Positions 28,915 to 38,307 of a stretch of 64,000 nt of DNA are shown here, one piece after another (the first letter of the stretch is position 1; every line of letters begins with the position of its first letter). The notes under the pieces were generated by a model. It saw only the letters and a list, made by a program, of their open reading frames with translations. It was not told where the DNA came from and made no database searches. Origin of the DNA: Methylorubrum rhodinum (GTDB lineage Bacteria; Pseudomonadota; Alphaproteobacteria; Rhizobiales; Beijerinckiaceae); the NCBI RefSeq assembly GCF_014199935.1, contig NZ_JACHOP010000005.1:62001-126000 (forward strand). Reading direction: 5' to 3'. Both the position numbers and the translations under genes were made by a program.

Positions 28915-31900
28915 TCAATGCGCCTCCTCCCAATTCCCCGCCGCCCGCGCCTCCACCACCAGCGGCACGCTGAGCGTCAGAGCCGGAGCCGGCGCCTCCT
29001 CCATCACCCGCGCGATCACGGGGATCGCCCGCTCCACCTCCTCGGCATGCGCCTCGAACACCAGTTCGTCGTGCACCTGCAGCAGCATCCGCACGTCGAG
29101 GTTTTCCGCGGTCAGCGCGTCCTCCATCCGCGTCATGGCGCGGCGGATGATGTCGGCGGCGGTGCCCTGGATCGGGGCGTTGATGGCTTGGCGCTCGACG
29201 CTCGCCCGCTCGGACGGGTTGTTCGAGCGGATCTGCGGATAGTGGCAGACGCGGCCGAACAGGGTGGTGACGTAGCCCTTGTCGCGGCACGAACGCTTCG
29301 TCGTGTCGATGTAGTCGCGGATGCCGGGAAAGCGCTCGAAATACTGCTTGATGAAGGCGGACGCCTCCTCGCGGCCGATGCCGAGGCGGTCGGCGAGGCC
29401 AAAGGCCGAGATGCCGTAGATGATGCCGAAATTGATCGTCTTGGCCCGGCGCCTGAGATCCCCGGTCATCTGGTCGAGCGGCACGCCGAACATGGCGCTG
29501 GCCGTGGCCGCGTGGATGTCGAGCCCCTGCTCGAACGCCTCCTGCAATTGCGGGATGTCGGCGATGTGGGCGAGCAGCCGCAGCTCGATCTGGGAATAGT
29601 CGGCCGAGATCAGCCGCTTGCCCTCCGGCGCCACGAAGGCGCGCCGGATGCGGCGGCCCTCTTCCGTGCGGATCGGGATGTTCTGCAGGTTCGGGTCGGA
29701 GGAGGAGAGCCGGCCCGTGGTGGTGGCGGCGAGCGCGAACGAGGTGTGGACCCGGTCGGTCTGCCGGTCGGCGTGCTCCTGCAGCGAGTCGGTGTAGGTC
29801 GATTTCAGCTTCGCGAGCTGGCGCCAGTTCAGGATCTTTTTGGGCAGTTCGTGGCCGGCCTGGGCCAATTCTTCCAGCAGCGTCGCGGGCGTGGCCCATT
29901 GGCCGGACGGCGTCTTCTTCGCGCCGGGCAGGCCCATCTTGCCGAACAGCACGTCGCCGATCTGCTTCGGTGAGGAGACCTGAAATCTCTCGCCCGCGTC
30001 CTCCTGAATCTCCTCTTCGAGGCGCGCCAGGATCTGCGAGAAGTCGCCCGAGAGGCGGCTCAGCATGTTGCGGTCGATGCGGATGCCGGCCCGCTCCATC
30101 CGGGCGAGCACCGGCACCAGCGGGCGTTCCAGCGTCTCGTAGACGGTGACGCGCCGCTCGGCGACGAGACGCGGCTTCATCATCCGCCACAGCCGCAGCG
30201 TCACGTCGGCGTCCTCGGCGGCGTAAGCCGTGGCCTTGTCCAGCGGCACCCGCTCGAAGGTGATCTTGTTGCGGCCGGTGCCGCACACGTCCGAGAAGGT
30301 GATCGGCTGGTGGCCGAGATGGCGCCGCGCCAGTTCGTCCATGCCGTGCCCGCCCTTGCCGGCATCGAGCACGTAGGAGATCAGCATCGTGTCGTCGAAC
30401 GGCGTCACGTCGATGCCGTAACGGTGCAGGACGGACAGGTCGTATTTGAGGTTCTGGCCGATCTTGAGGGTGCCGGCATCCTCCAGCAGCGGCTTGAGCA
30501 GCTTGAGGGCGGTGTCGAGCTTGATCTGCTCCGGCGCCTTGGCCTCCGCAGCGCCGTCGCCGAACAGGTCTCCGCCCTTCTGGTCGGGGGCGACGTGGGC
30601 GAGCGGGATGTAGCAGGCCCGGCCCGGCGCGGTGGCGAGCGAGACGCCCACCAGCCCGGCCTTGGCCGCGTCGAGCGCGTCGGTCTCGGTATCGACCGCG
30701 ATGACGCCGGCCTCGTAGGCTTCCGCGATCCAGGCTTCCAGCTGCGCCACCGTGGTCACGGTCTCGTAGGCTGCCGTGTCGAACGGCTTTACGGACTCTG
30801 CCGCGCGGGCGGCGACCAGCGTCGAGGGTGTGGGCTCCGAGGGGCCGCGCTTCTTCGGCGCGGCGTCGGGTAGATTCAGATCGGCGAAGGGATCGGCCTC
30901 GCCCGCTTCCGGCGGAGCGGCGCCGTCGGTGCGTTCGGGGGCCGCCGCGGTCTCGGGATCGACCGGCACGGCATCGCCGAAGAACGGCACCGCGTCCGAG
31001 CCACCGGCCGCGTTGGTGTAGGCGTGGGGCTGCGCGCCCGGTAGCAGCGCCGGATCGGGCTTCACCGCTTCCGGATCGACGTGGAGCATCTGGGCGATGC
31101 GCCGCGTGAGCGTGTTGAACTCCATGGCTTTCAGGAAGCCGACGAGCTTTTGCGGGTCCGGCTCCGGCACGCCGAGCTCGTCGAGCGGCACCGGCACCGG
31201 CACGCTCTCCTCCAGCGCCACGAGGCGGCGGGAGAGCTTGGCCTGGTCGATGTTGGCCAGCAGCGTCTCGCGGCGCTTGGGCTGCTTGATCTCAGCGGCC
31301 CGCTCCAGAAGCTGCTCCAGGCTGCCGTATTCCTTGATGAGGGCGGCGGCGGTCTTCAGGCCGATGCCGGGCACGCCCGGCACATTGTCCGAGGTGTCGC
31401 CGATCAGCGCCAGCGCGTCGCCGATCTGCTCCGGGGTCAGCCCCTCCCACTTGGCGATAATCGCGTCGCGGTCGAGGTTGCGCTCGGGCCGGTAGCCGGG
31501 CTTGCCCTTGGCGCCCGACTCGAAATCGTAGAACCGGATCTTGTCGGAGACGAGCTGCATCAGGTCCTTGTCGGAGGACACGATGATGACCTCGGCGCCC
31601 CGCGCCTCGGCTTGCCGCGCGTAGGTCGCGATCAGGTCGTCGGCCTCGTAGCGGATCAGCTCGACCGCGTGCAGGCCGAAGGCGCGCACCGCGTCGCGCA
31701 TCAGCGGCATCTGCCGCTTGAGGTCGTCCGGCGCGTCGGGGCGGTGGCCCTTGTAGTCGGGAAACAGCTCCTTGCGGAACGAGCCCTCGGACTTGTCGAA
31801 GACGATGCCGAGATGGGTCGGCTTCACCCCCGCCGCGCCGTCCTGCAGGAACTGGGCGATCTTGGTGCAGAACAGCCGCACCGCCCCGGTCGGCAGGCCG

Positions 31901-32043
31901 TCGCTCGGCCTCGTGTTGTACTTCTGGTCCTGGTTGATCGACTGGAAATACGCGCGGAAGATGAAGGACGAGCCATCGACCAGGATCACCCGGTCGTCGG
32001 CGCCGACGGGCTTGGCCGGGGCGGCGTGGGTCTCGTCGGTCAT
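28915..32043 (-). CDS. polA: DNA polymerase I
   Basis: A 1042-residue Pol I with all three activities. 5'-3' nuclease domain about 18-300 (VDGSSFIFRAYF); an Ala/Pro/Asp-rich linker of roughly 100 residues that makes it longer than E. coli Pol I; 3'-5' proofreading domain about 440-630 with DTETDALD, so the catalytic Asp and Glu are present; polymerase domain to the end with motif A DYSQIELRLLAHI, motif B RRRAKTINFGIIYG and motif C QVHDELVFE. The ATG at 32041-32043 gives the usual N-terminus; upstream in-frame sequence is not conserved. Confidence 0.96.
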   Translation of the reverse strand: MTDETHAAPAKPVGADDRVILVDGSSFIFRAYFQSINQDQKYNTRPSDGLPTGAVRLFCTKIAQFLQDGAAGVKPTHLGIVFDKSEGSFRKELFPDYKGHRPDAPDDLKRQMPLMRDAVRAFGLHAVELIRYEADDLIATYARQAEARGAEVIIVSSDKDLMQLVSDKIRFYDFESGAKGKPGYRPERNLDRDAIIAKWEGLTPEQIGDALALIGDTSDNVPGVPGIGLKTAAALIKEYGSLEQLLERAAEIKQPKRRETLLANIDQAKLSRRLVALEESVPVPVPLDELGVPEPDPQKLVGFLKAMEFNTLTRRIAQMLHVDPEAVKPDPALLPGAQPHAYTNAAGGSDAVPFFGDAVPVDPETAAAPERTDGAAPPEAGEADPFADLNLPDAAPKKRGPSEPTPSTLVAARAAESVKPFDTAAYETVTTVAQLEAWIAEAYEAGVIAVDTETDALDAAKAGLVGVSLATAPGRACYIPLAHVAPDQKGGDLFGDGAAEAKAPEQIKLDTALKLLKPLLEDAGTLKIGQNLKYDLSVLHRYGIDVTPFDDTMLISYVLDAGKGGHGMDELARRHLGHQPITFSDVCGTGRNKITFERVPLDKATAYAAEDADVTLRLWRMMKPRLVAERRVTVYETLERPLVPVLARMERAGIRIDRNMLSRLSGDFSQILARLEEEIQEDAGERFQVSSPKQIGDVLFGKMGLPGAKKTPSGQWATPATLLEELAQAGHELPKKILNWRQLAKLKSTYTDSLQEHADRQTDRVHTSFALAATTTGRLSSSDPNLQNIPIRTEEGRRIRRAFVAPEGKRLISADYSQIELRLLAHIADIPQLQEAFEQGLDIHAATASAMFGVPLDQMTGDLRRRAKTINFGIIYGISAFGLADRLGIGREEASAFIKQYFERFPGIRDYIDTTKRSCRDKGYVTTLFGRVCHYPQIRSNNPSERASVERQAINAPIQGTAADIIRRAMTRMEDALTAENLDVRMLLQVHDELVFEAHAEEVERAIPVIARVMEEAPAPALTLSVPLVVEARAAGNWEEAH

Positions 32044-32494
32044 CGGGCAAGCCACCATCGGCGGGACGAAAACGGGCAGGGCGAAGCCATAGAGCATTTT
32101 GGCTCGTCCTCGCCATCGCCGGAGCCACGGGAAATGCCGCAGGTCCCCGCCTCGCGCGCGATCGAGCCCCGCCGGGATCGGGGCGCCGGCCGAACCGTCC
32201 GGCTGCCCCTGGGCCCCGTGCGTCGTCGCACCTGCCGCGCGTGCGCTGCAAAAACGACGCAACCGTTTGACATTTAATGTTAATTCACAATGCGCATCCT
32301 GTCGCTGCACCAAAATTCATCGCGGATAGTCTATTCCGCATTATAACGATGGTGCGGTGCGACAAAACGGGCATTGTCGTGCCGATGATCAGCACCAAAT
32401 CGGATCCATCGCAAACGAGCGGTGACAGTGCAGCCGGCGAATACGCTGACTGTATCAGTCGCACCGCTCAAGATGCACCGTCAAAGGATCGATC
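32044..32494. promoter_or_regulatory. Divergent intergenic region polA / glycine-zipper gene
   Basis: A 451-base gap between divergent genes. GC drops markedly at 32255-32360. A perfect TTGACA hexamer sits at 32267-32272 on the plus strand, but the nearest -10-like sequence (CACAAT) is too close, and a TATAAC at 32343-32348 has no matching -35. Both promoters are expected here; I see no RNA gene. Confidence 0.4.
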
Positions 32495-32920
32495 ATGAAG
32501 ACCTTCACCAAGATCACCGCCGCCGTCGCCCTGTCGCTCGGCATGGCCGCCACCCCGTCGCTGGCTCAGGGCGTCTACGACAGCCCCAGCTACAACCGTG
32601 ACGGCACGCTCAACGTCTGGGGCGCGCATATCGAGCCGACCCGTCCGGGCACCGGCCTGCTGGGCGGCGTCGGCTCCGTGGTCGGCGGCGTGACGGGCGC
32701 GGCGGGCACCATCGTCGGCGGCACGCTCGGCGCGGCGGGCAACGTCGTGGGCGGCGTGGTCGGCGGCACGGTCCGCGCGACGGACGACATCGTCACCGGC
32801 TCGGTCGGCCCGCGCGGCGACCGCTACACCGACTACTCGGCCCGCGCCGGCAACGCCGAGCAGACGAACCGCACTGTGCCGCAGTACGGCCGCGTCAGCG
32901 GCGGCCCGGCCGCTTACTGA
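32495..32920 (+). CDS. Secreted glycine-zipper protein
   Basis: A 141-residue protein with a Sec signal peptide (about 1-24, ending PSLAQG). Residues 52-95 repeat a Gly-Gly-Val pattern (GGVGSVVGGVTGAAGTIVGG and on), a glycine-zipper type segment able to pack into membranes or oligomers. The flanks are polar and Tyr/Asn-rich. AAAGGA precedes the ATG. No family recognised; likely envelope-associated. It has its own terminator. Confidence 0.7.
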   Translation: MKTFTKITAAVALSLGMAATPSLAQGVYDSPSYNRDGTLNVWGAHIEPTRPGTGLLGGVGSVVGGVTGAAGTIVGGTLGAAGNVVGGVVGGTVRATDDIVTGSVGPRGDRYTDYSARAGNAEQTNRTVPQYGRVSGGPAAY

Positions 32921-32944
32921 TCTCGACACCATCGTGAACTGACA

Positions 32945-32979
32945 GGAACGGCGGGGCAGGAGCCCCGCCGTTCCCTTTT
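32945..32979 (+). terminator. Terminator after the glycine-zipper gene
   Basis: A perfect 13-base-pair stem, GGAACGGCGGGGC with its complement, AGGA loop, followed by CTTTT. Confidence 0.88.
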
Positions 32980-33060
32980 GCGTGATGGGCGGGCGCCGCG
33001 GCAACGATGCGGGCGAACGGGCGTTGGGCCGCGAACCTGCCCGCCGACATCATGCCGAGA

Positions 33061-33558
33061 ATGACGATGCAGCTTCGAACCGCCCTGACGGCCGCAGCCC
33101 TCTCCGCCCTGCTCGCAACTCCCGCCTTTGCGGCCGGCAAGCACGGGCATTCCGCCGCCGTGACCCTGCCGGACGGGGCCGCGATTCAATGGCAGCCGGG
33201 ACCGGCGAACCTGCCCAGGGGCACGCAGATCGCGGCGCTGGCGGGCGATCCGGCCAAGCCCGGCCCGTTCGTGCTGCGGATCCGGTTCCCGGCCGACACC
33301 GTGATCGCGCCGCACACCCACGCGAAGGACGAGACGCTGACGATCCTCTCCGGCTCCATCTACCACCAGCACGGCAGGACGTTGGACAAGAGCAAGGGCG
33401 AGCCGCTCAGGGCCGGCGGCTTCGTCTACCTGCCGGAAGCCATGCCGCATGCGCTGTGGACCACCGACGAGGCGGTGGTGCTGCAGGTCAACGGCAGCGG
33501 CCCGTTCGGCGTCGATTACCTGAACCCCGCCGACGACCCGAGCCGCGCCCAGAAATAG
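33061..33558 (+). CDS. Periplasmic cupin protein
   Basis: A 165-residue protein with a signal peptide (LRTALTAAALSALLATPAFA, cut near residue 24) and one cupin barrel. The metal-binding pattern HTHAKDE near residue 82 and a later His in PEAMPHALW fit a metal-dependent cupin. Substrate unknown. In-frame ATG codons at 33007 and 33052 are alternatives; the chosen start leaves a standard signal peptide. The terminator just before it isolates it from the glycine-zipper gene. Confidence 0.75.
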   Translation: MTMQLRTALTAAALSALLATPAFAAGKHGHSAAVTLPDGAAIQWQPGPANLPRGTQIAALAGDPAKPGPFVLRIRFPADTVIAPHTHAKDETLTILSGSIYHQHGRTLDKSKGEPLRAGGFVYLPEAMPHALWTTDEAVVLQVNGSGPFGVDYLNPADDPSRAQK

Positions 33559-33561
33559 CGC

Positions 33562-34722
33562 TCAGGCCGCCGCGCCGACGGTATCGGCCATCTTGGCGTC
33601 GCGGTCGCCCAGGGGCTTGGGCGCGCCGACCGTGGTGTCCTCCGCGGTCTGGTGCTCGGTCTCCGCGTTGATCTGCGCGCCGAGCAGCACGATCGTGGTG
33701 GAGATCCAGATCCACGTCATGAAGCCGATGGCGGCGCCGAGCGAGCCGTAGGTCTTGTCGTACGAGCCGAAATTCGCGACGTACCACGAGAACAGCAGCG
33801 AACCGGCGAGCCACAGGAAGGCGGCCAGCGTGCCGCCCGGCGTCACCCAGCGCCAGCGGGGCGCGTCGCGGCTCGGGCCGTAGCGGTAGAGCACGGCGAG
33901 CATCCCGAGCACGACGAGGAAGAGCGCCGGCCAGCGCAGCAGCGCGATCCACCAGCCCTCGGTGCTGAGGCCCAGCGTCTGAATCGCCACCGGCACGGCG
34001 ACGATGCCGGCGAGCGCCAGCACGACGAAGAGCAGCGCGCCTGCCGTGAAGGCGAGCGAGACGAGGTTCAGCCGGAAGAAGCCGCGCCGCTCCCGCTCGT
34101 CGTAGACGAGGTTGAGCGCGTCGAACACGTGCTTCACCCCGCCGTTGGCGCTCCAGACCGAGAGCGCGATGCCGGTGAGTGCGGTGAGCCCGAGGGTCGT
34201 GTCGCCCTTCTCGGTGACGCGCTTGACCTGCTCGGCCACGATATCGAGCCCGCCCGAGGGCAGGACGCCGCGCAGCGACGCGATCTGCTCGTTGATCGTC
34301 GCGACATCGGCGATCAGGCCGTAGACCGAGACCAGGGCGGCGACCGCCGGGAAGAGCGCCAGCAGCACGAAGAAGGTCACGCCCGCCGAGACCAGCATCA
34401 GCCGGTTCTCGCCGACGTCGCGGTAGGCGCGCTTGAGGATGTCCCACCAGCCCGCCGCCGGAATCTTTTCGGGGCTCTCCGCGGCGCGTCCGCGATGTTT
34501 TTCCGCCTGCGCCACCCGGTGCGCGTCCGCGCCTTCGTGAGAGGGGGATTCCTGACGCGCGGCATCCGTGTTTCGGCCCTGCGACGAGGCGACCGCCCGC
34601 GGCACTCCGCGGCGCGGCAAGGCGACGAGGCCGAGGAGCGCGGCCGATACGGCGAGCGTCCACAGCGTCGCGTGGCGCGGGTCGGACGGAGGGGAGGGGA
34701 GGGGGCGGTCGTTCGTCGGCAT
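33562..34722 (-). CDS. YihY/BrkB-family membrane protein
   Basis: A 386-residue inner-membrane protein. The core (about 105-370) has six hydrophobic segments and the family signatures GVTFFVLLALFPAVAALVS and GAAIGFMTWIWISTTIVLLGAQ with INAE after it. The family was once called ribonuclease BN, which is incorrect; a transport or lipid role is suspected. The first 100 residues are polar and poorly conserved. I chose the ATG at 34722 (GGAG upstream); a longer in-frame reading to 34986 looks noncoding. It converges with the cupin gene. Confidence 0.8.
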   Translation of the reverse strand: MPTNDRPLPSPPSDPRHATLWTLAVSAALLGLVALPRRGVPRAVASSQGRNTDAARQESPSHEGADAHRVAQAEKHRGRAAESPEKIPAAGWWDILKRAYRDVGENRLMLVSAGVTFFVLLALFPAVAALVSVYGLIADVATINEQIASLRGVLPSGGLDIVAEQVKRVTEKGDTTLGLTALTGIALSVWSANGGVKHVFDALNLVYDERERRGFFRLNLVSLAFTAGALLFVVLALAGIVAVPVAIQTLGLSTEGWWIALLRWPALFLVVLGMLAVLYRYGPSRDAPRWRWVTPGGTLAAFLWLAGSLLFSWYVANFGSYDKTYGSLGAAIGFMTWIWISTTIVLLGAQINAETEHQTAEDTTVGAPKPLGDRDAKMADTVGAAA

Positions 34723-35000
34723 CGGTCGCTCGGCTCCGGCCGCGACGGGAGGCGGCTTGTCGGCAACCGAACCACGATGCCGGCGGTTCACATCGGCGTG
34801 AGAGTCGATGCTCGGTGCCTTGAAAAATTCACAATTCAGACACCGTTCCGCCGGAACCGCAAAGCTCGGCCCTTTGTTGTTGGCGCATCGGTCGAACGCG
34901 ACCCCTCGCAGCGTGTCTCTCACGACTTTTCCCGCCGCGTCGGGTGGGAAACGGACTCCCGAGGACCGGGAGCGTCGTGAGGCCAATTCAGGAGCCGACG

Positions 35001-35720
35001 ATGCCCGCGATCCTGCCCCGCTCCGGACGGCGCGTCGCGCTCGTCCTGGCCTCCTCGGCCCTGGTTCTCTCGACGGTCGCGGGCGTCCACGCCCAGGAGG
35101 ACGGCTTCAGCGGGGTGTTCGGCCATCTCTTCGGCGGCACCCCGCGGCAGACGGTGGCTCCGGCGCCCGCGCCGGTCCAAGCCGCGCCGAGCTACTACGG
35201 CGGCGGTGAGGTGAACGAGCGCTACCGCTGGCGCCGCCACGCCCGCGGCGCCGAGCGTCGTGCCAAGCCCAAGGTGCGCTACGCCGCCCTGCCCAATGCC
35301 GAGGACGTCTCCGGCGTCAGCGGCAAGCAGCCGGTCGATCAGAAGGCGATCGCCGCCAACCCCACCGCCGCGCTCCTGCGCGACGAAACCCTGCGCCCCG
35401 GCGACATCGTGGTGATGCCGAACGGCCCGAAGGTCTTCCTGGGCCACGAGGAGCGCGGGCGCGGCGCCAAGGCCAACCGTCACCGGATGAGCGACTTCGA
35501 GGACGTGCGCAACTCCCGATCCGTCGATTCGAAGACGCGCAAGCAACTCCTCGCCATGATGGTCCCCCAAGGCGCCATGCCGGCGGAAGAGGCCCGCAAG
35601 GCGCTCGCCAAGGCCCGCCGCCTCGCGCCGAAGGAGGAGATCGAGACGCTCACCCGGCAGGCGCGCAACGAGACCGGCGAGGGTACGCGGGTGATCAGCC
35701 TGTGGAAGGCGGCGCAGTAG
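35001..35720 (+). CDS. Exported basic protein of unknown function
   Basis: A 239-residue protein with a signal peptide (about 1-32, RRVALVLASSALVLSTVAGV ending in HAQ). The mature part is basic and Ala/Pro-rich early, then has a more ordered half with LRPGDIVVMPNGPKVFLG near residue 135 and a helical C-terminus. I do not recognise a family. AGGAG stands 9 bases before the ATG. Probably periplasmic. Confidence 0.65.
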   Translation: MPAILPRSGRRVALVLASSALVLSTVAGVHAQEDGFSGVFGHLFGGTPRQTVAPAPAPVQAAPSYYGGGEVNERYRWRRHARGAERRAKPKVRYAALPNAEDVSGVSGKQPVDQKAIAANPTAALLRDETLRPGDIVVMPNGPKVFLGHEERGRGAKANRHRMSDFEDVRNSRSVDSKTRKQLLAMMVPQGAMPAEEARKALAKARRLAPKEEIETLTRQARNETGEGTRVISLWKAAQ

Positions 35721-36022
35721 GCCGCCGGTCCATCCGCTCCCCGGATCGAGCCGCCGCACCGCTCGCGAGGCGGCTCGTTCCCGATTAGTGCTCGTGACCT
35801 TGCACGGCGGGCGATGGGGCCGGATTCACCTATCCGGACATTCGGCGCTGAAACCACCGGGCGTTCGGGCCCGATCTGCAATTTCTGTTTACCTCGCGAA
35901 CCCCAGACTCGCGCCCGGACCGATCAGGCTCGGCACGTAAGGCCGTGCGCCTCTCCGGCCGCGTCGCGAGGACTGAGAATGGCGTCAGAGTCCGACCCTG
36001 CCGACGCCTCCGGCAGATCGCG
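35721..36022. other. Gap between two exported-protein genes
   Basis: About 300 bases. A nine-base-pair hairpin, CGAGCCGCC with GGCGGCTCG (35747-35777), shortly after the stop codon could be a weak terminator; it lacks a T tract. Nothing else is recognisable. Confidence 0.45.
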
Positions 36023-36691
36023 ATGGCCATCGTTTCGGGTTACGCGATCGGGCGGACGGCGATGAAGCCGGTCTCGTCCGCCTCCGTGGCCTTCGCGGCG
36101 CTTTCACTCTGGGCTGTCGGCCATTTCGCCGACATCGCCGATGTCGTGAGGGATCGGTCCGGAGCCTCGTCCAGCGAGACCGCCGCCTCGACGATCACGC
36201 CTTCGGTCAAACGCGTGGCCGTTCGAATCCAAGCCCACGATCCGGCACTGCCGGCCTCGTACCTCGACGGCGTTCGCATCATGCACACGGCGTCCCCGTC
36301 CTCGAGGCCCGAGGCAACCGCCGACGACAGGGCGGAGCGCGAGCGGGATCGAAGCGTCTCGCCGACCGATTGGCTCGGAGAGCCGCGCGCCGTACGCACG
36401 GTCGTGGTGAAACGGGACGAGACCGCTCCGCCCTCCGGCACCGCCCCGATCCGCGGCGACGCGGCGCAAGGCGAGGCGCGCCGATCCGGGAGCGATGCGC
36501 AGGCGATCTTGCGGGAGATGCGGGTCGAGTACGGGCCGGTCGCCGGCCAGCCCGAGATGATCCCCCGGGCCGGGGCGGACGGCACCGTGGTCTACCATGT
36601 CCGCGTCGGTCCTTTCGCCCGGGACGATGCGGAGCGACTCTGCAACGCGCTGCGAGAGTCGGGCGGGCCCTGTCCTACGGCGCGGGAGTGA
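36023..36691 (+). CDS. Putative envelope protein with SPOR-like C-terminus
   Basis: A 222-residue protein. One hydrophobic segment lies near the N-terminus (about 15-35, ASVAFAALSLWAVGHFA), then a long polar, low-complexity middle. The last 35 residues, including VVYHVRVGPFARDDAERLC, match the second half of a SPOR domain, which binds denuded peptidoglycan at division sites; the first half is not obvious. Start chosen at ATG 36023; ATG 36062 is possible. It lies 148 bases before recA. Confidence 0.55.
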   Translation: MAIVSGYAIGRTAMKPVSSASVAFAALSLWAVGHFADIADVVRDRSGASSSETAASTITPSVKRVAVRIQAHDPALPASYLDGVRIMHTASPSSRPEATADDRAERERDRSVSPTDWLGEPRAVRTVVVKRDETAPPSGTAPIRGDAAQGEARRSGSDAQAILREMRVEYGPVAGQPEMIPRAGADGTVVYHVRVGPFARDDAERLCNALRESGGPCPTARE

Positions 36692-36761
36692 CGTCGGCTC
36701 GGTGGCCCGTCGGTCTCTCTCGGATTCACCGGTGGCTGCGACCCGCGCTCTTGCATAAAGA

Positions 36762-36776
36762 GAACAAAACAAGTAC
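36762..36776 (+). promoter_or_regulatory. Candidate LexA box overlapping the recA promoter
   Basis: GAAC, seven bases, GTAC: one mismatch from the alphaproteobacterial SOS motif GAAC-N7-GAAC (the reverse complement of GTTC-N7-GTTC). It is 64 bases before the recA ATG and overlaps a possible promoter, TTGCAT (36751-36756) and TACGAA (36774-36779) spaced by 17. Confidence 0.55.
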
Positions 36777-36839
36777 GAAATGCATCGGCCCGGGCGCATT
36801 GAGCCTCGCGCCCCTCCCATGCATAAGGAGCCTCACGCG

Positions 36840-37940
36840 ATGGCCCAGCCTGCGCTGAAGATGGTGGAATCCACGACGATGGCTGCTGCGGACAAGGACA
36901 AGTCGAAGGCGATCGAGGCGGCGCTGACGCAGATCGAGCGGGCCTTCGGCAAGGGCTCCATCATGCGGCTGGGCAAGTCCCACAAGGTGCAGGAGGTGGA
37001 GACCGTCTCCACCGGCTCGCTCGGGCTCGACATCGCGCTCGGCGTCGGCGGCCTGCCGCGGGGCCGCGTCATCGAGATCTACGGGCCGGAATCGTCGGGC
37101 AAGACGACGCTGGCGCTCCACACCATCGCCGAGGCCCAGAAGAAGGGCGGCGTCTGCGCCTTCGTCGATGCCGAGCACGCCCTCGACCCGATCTATGCCA
37201 GGAAGCTCGGCGTCAATCTCGACGACCTCCTGATCTCGCAGCCCGATACCGGCGAGCAGGCCCTGGAGATCACCGACACGCTGGTGCGCTCGGGCGCCAT
37301 CGACGTGCTCGTGGTCGACTCGGTCGCCGCGCTGACGCCGCGGGCCGAGATCGAAGGCGAGATGGGCGATCAGCAGCCCGGCCTCCAGGCGCGCCTGATG
37401 AGCCAGGCCCTGCGTAAGCTCACCGGCTCGATCTCGCGCTCGAACTGCATGGTCATCTTCATCAACCAGATCCGGATGAAGATCGGCGTGATGTACGGCA
37501 GCCCCGAGACCACGACGGGCGGCAACGCGCTGAAGTTCTACGCCTCGGTGCGCCTCGACATCCGCCGCGTCTCGACCCTGAAGGACCGCGACGAGGCGAT
37601 CGGCAATCAGGTCCGCGTCAAGGTGGTCAAGAACAAGGTCGCGCCGCCGTTCAAGCAGGTCGAGTTCGACATCATGTTCGGCGAGGGCGTGTCCAAGGTC
37701 GGCGAGTTGGTCGATCTCGGCGTGAAGGCCGGCATCGTCGACAAGTCGGGCGCGTGGTTCTCATACGACAGCCAGCGCCTCGGCCAGGGCCGCGAGAACG
37801 CCAAGGGGTTCCTGCGCGACAACCCCGACATCGCCAACAAGATCGAGGCGTCGATCCGACAGAACTCGGGTCTGGTGGCCGAACGCATCCTCGAGAACGC
37901 CAAGCCGACGGCGGACGACCTCGACGAGGGCGAGGCCTGA
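36840..37940 (+). CDS. recA: Recombinase RecA
   Basis: A 366-residue RecA for strand exchange and LexA self-cleavage. Walker A is GPESSGKTT near residue 80; other blocks are [44 protein letters not shown], the DNA-binding loop [20 protein letters not shown] and [14 protein letters not shown]. The C-terminus is acidic (DDLDEGEA), as usual. ATG at 36840 follows AAGGAG. An in-frame ATG at 36780 would add a non-conserved extension. SOS control is likely from the upstream box. Confidence 0.97.
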   Translation: MAQPALKMVESTTMAAADKDKSKAIEAALTQIERAFGKGSIMRLGKSHKVQEVETVSTGSLGLDIALGVGGLPRGRVIEIYGPESSGKTTLALHTIAEAQKKGGVCAFVDAEHALDPIYARKLGVNLDDLLISQPDTGEQALEITDTLVRSGAIDVLVVDSVAALTPRAEIEGEMGDQQPGLQARLMSQALRKLTGSISRSNCMVIFINQIRMKIGVMYGSPETTTGGNALKFYASVRLDIRRVSTLKDRDEAIGNQVRVKVVKNKVAPPFKQVEFDIMFGEGVSKVGELVDLGVKAGIVDKSGAWFSYDSQRLGQGRENAKGFLRDNPDIANKIEASIRQNSGLVAERILENAKPTADDLDEGEA

Positions 37941-37971
37941 CGGCTCCCTGAACTCCTGAGCACGATCCGCG

Positions 37972-38001
37972 GGGCGGGAGGTTCATCCTCCCGCCCTTTT
38001 T
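37972..38001 (+). terminator. Terminator after recA
   Basis: A ten-base-pair stem, GGGCGGGAGG with CCTCCCGCCC, loop TTCAT, then five T residues. Confidence 0.88.
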
Positions 38002-38110
38002 CGTGCCCGCTGGCGGGCCAGGGGAGCGCTTCGAGAAAACCTCCGCCGCGCAAGCCCGTGCGACGGCGCGGCCTGCGCCAGCGCACATCACCGAACGCAC
38101 AGCGGAGTTG

Positions 38111-38295
38111 GTATACCGTATACGTGGATTAAGGGGACATCTGGCTCTCTATAGAATAGTCCCAGCGTAAGATTTTCTCGATCGAGATACTTTCCCGGAT
38201 TAAATATCTCTCCCGTCTCGTCCGTCCTCATAGCTGCGGACGACGCAGCGCCTCCAGAAATGACTTGGCCCGCCGCGGGCGGCGGGCCTCTTTCT
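38111..38295 (+). ncRNA. Candidate small RNA or structured leader before the winged-helix-like gene
   Basis: An AT-richer block in a GC-rich genome. It opens with the palindrome GTATACCGTATAC (38111-38123), contains stem TCGTCCG/CGGACGA (38218-38243), and ends in a ten-base-pair stem, GGCCCGCCGC with GCGGCGGGCC (38267-38288), followed by TCTTTCT. The stem resembles a terminator placed 20 bases before the next gene's ATG. This could be a small RNA with CU-rich loops (TCTCCCGTC) or an attenuated 5' leader. No promoter pair is convincing. Confidence 0.35.
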
Positions 38296-38307
38296 GCGCG
38301 ATCAGAG

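Noticed and set aside
32267..32291. TTGACA with CACAAT as a promoter
   Set aside because: The spacing is 13 bases, too short for a sigma-70 type promoter; recorded only as an AT-rich region.
36220..36236. T-loop-like sequence GTTCGAATCC resembling a second tRNA
   Set aside because: No acceptor, D or anticodon stem can be built around it, and it lies inside a reading frame.
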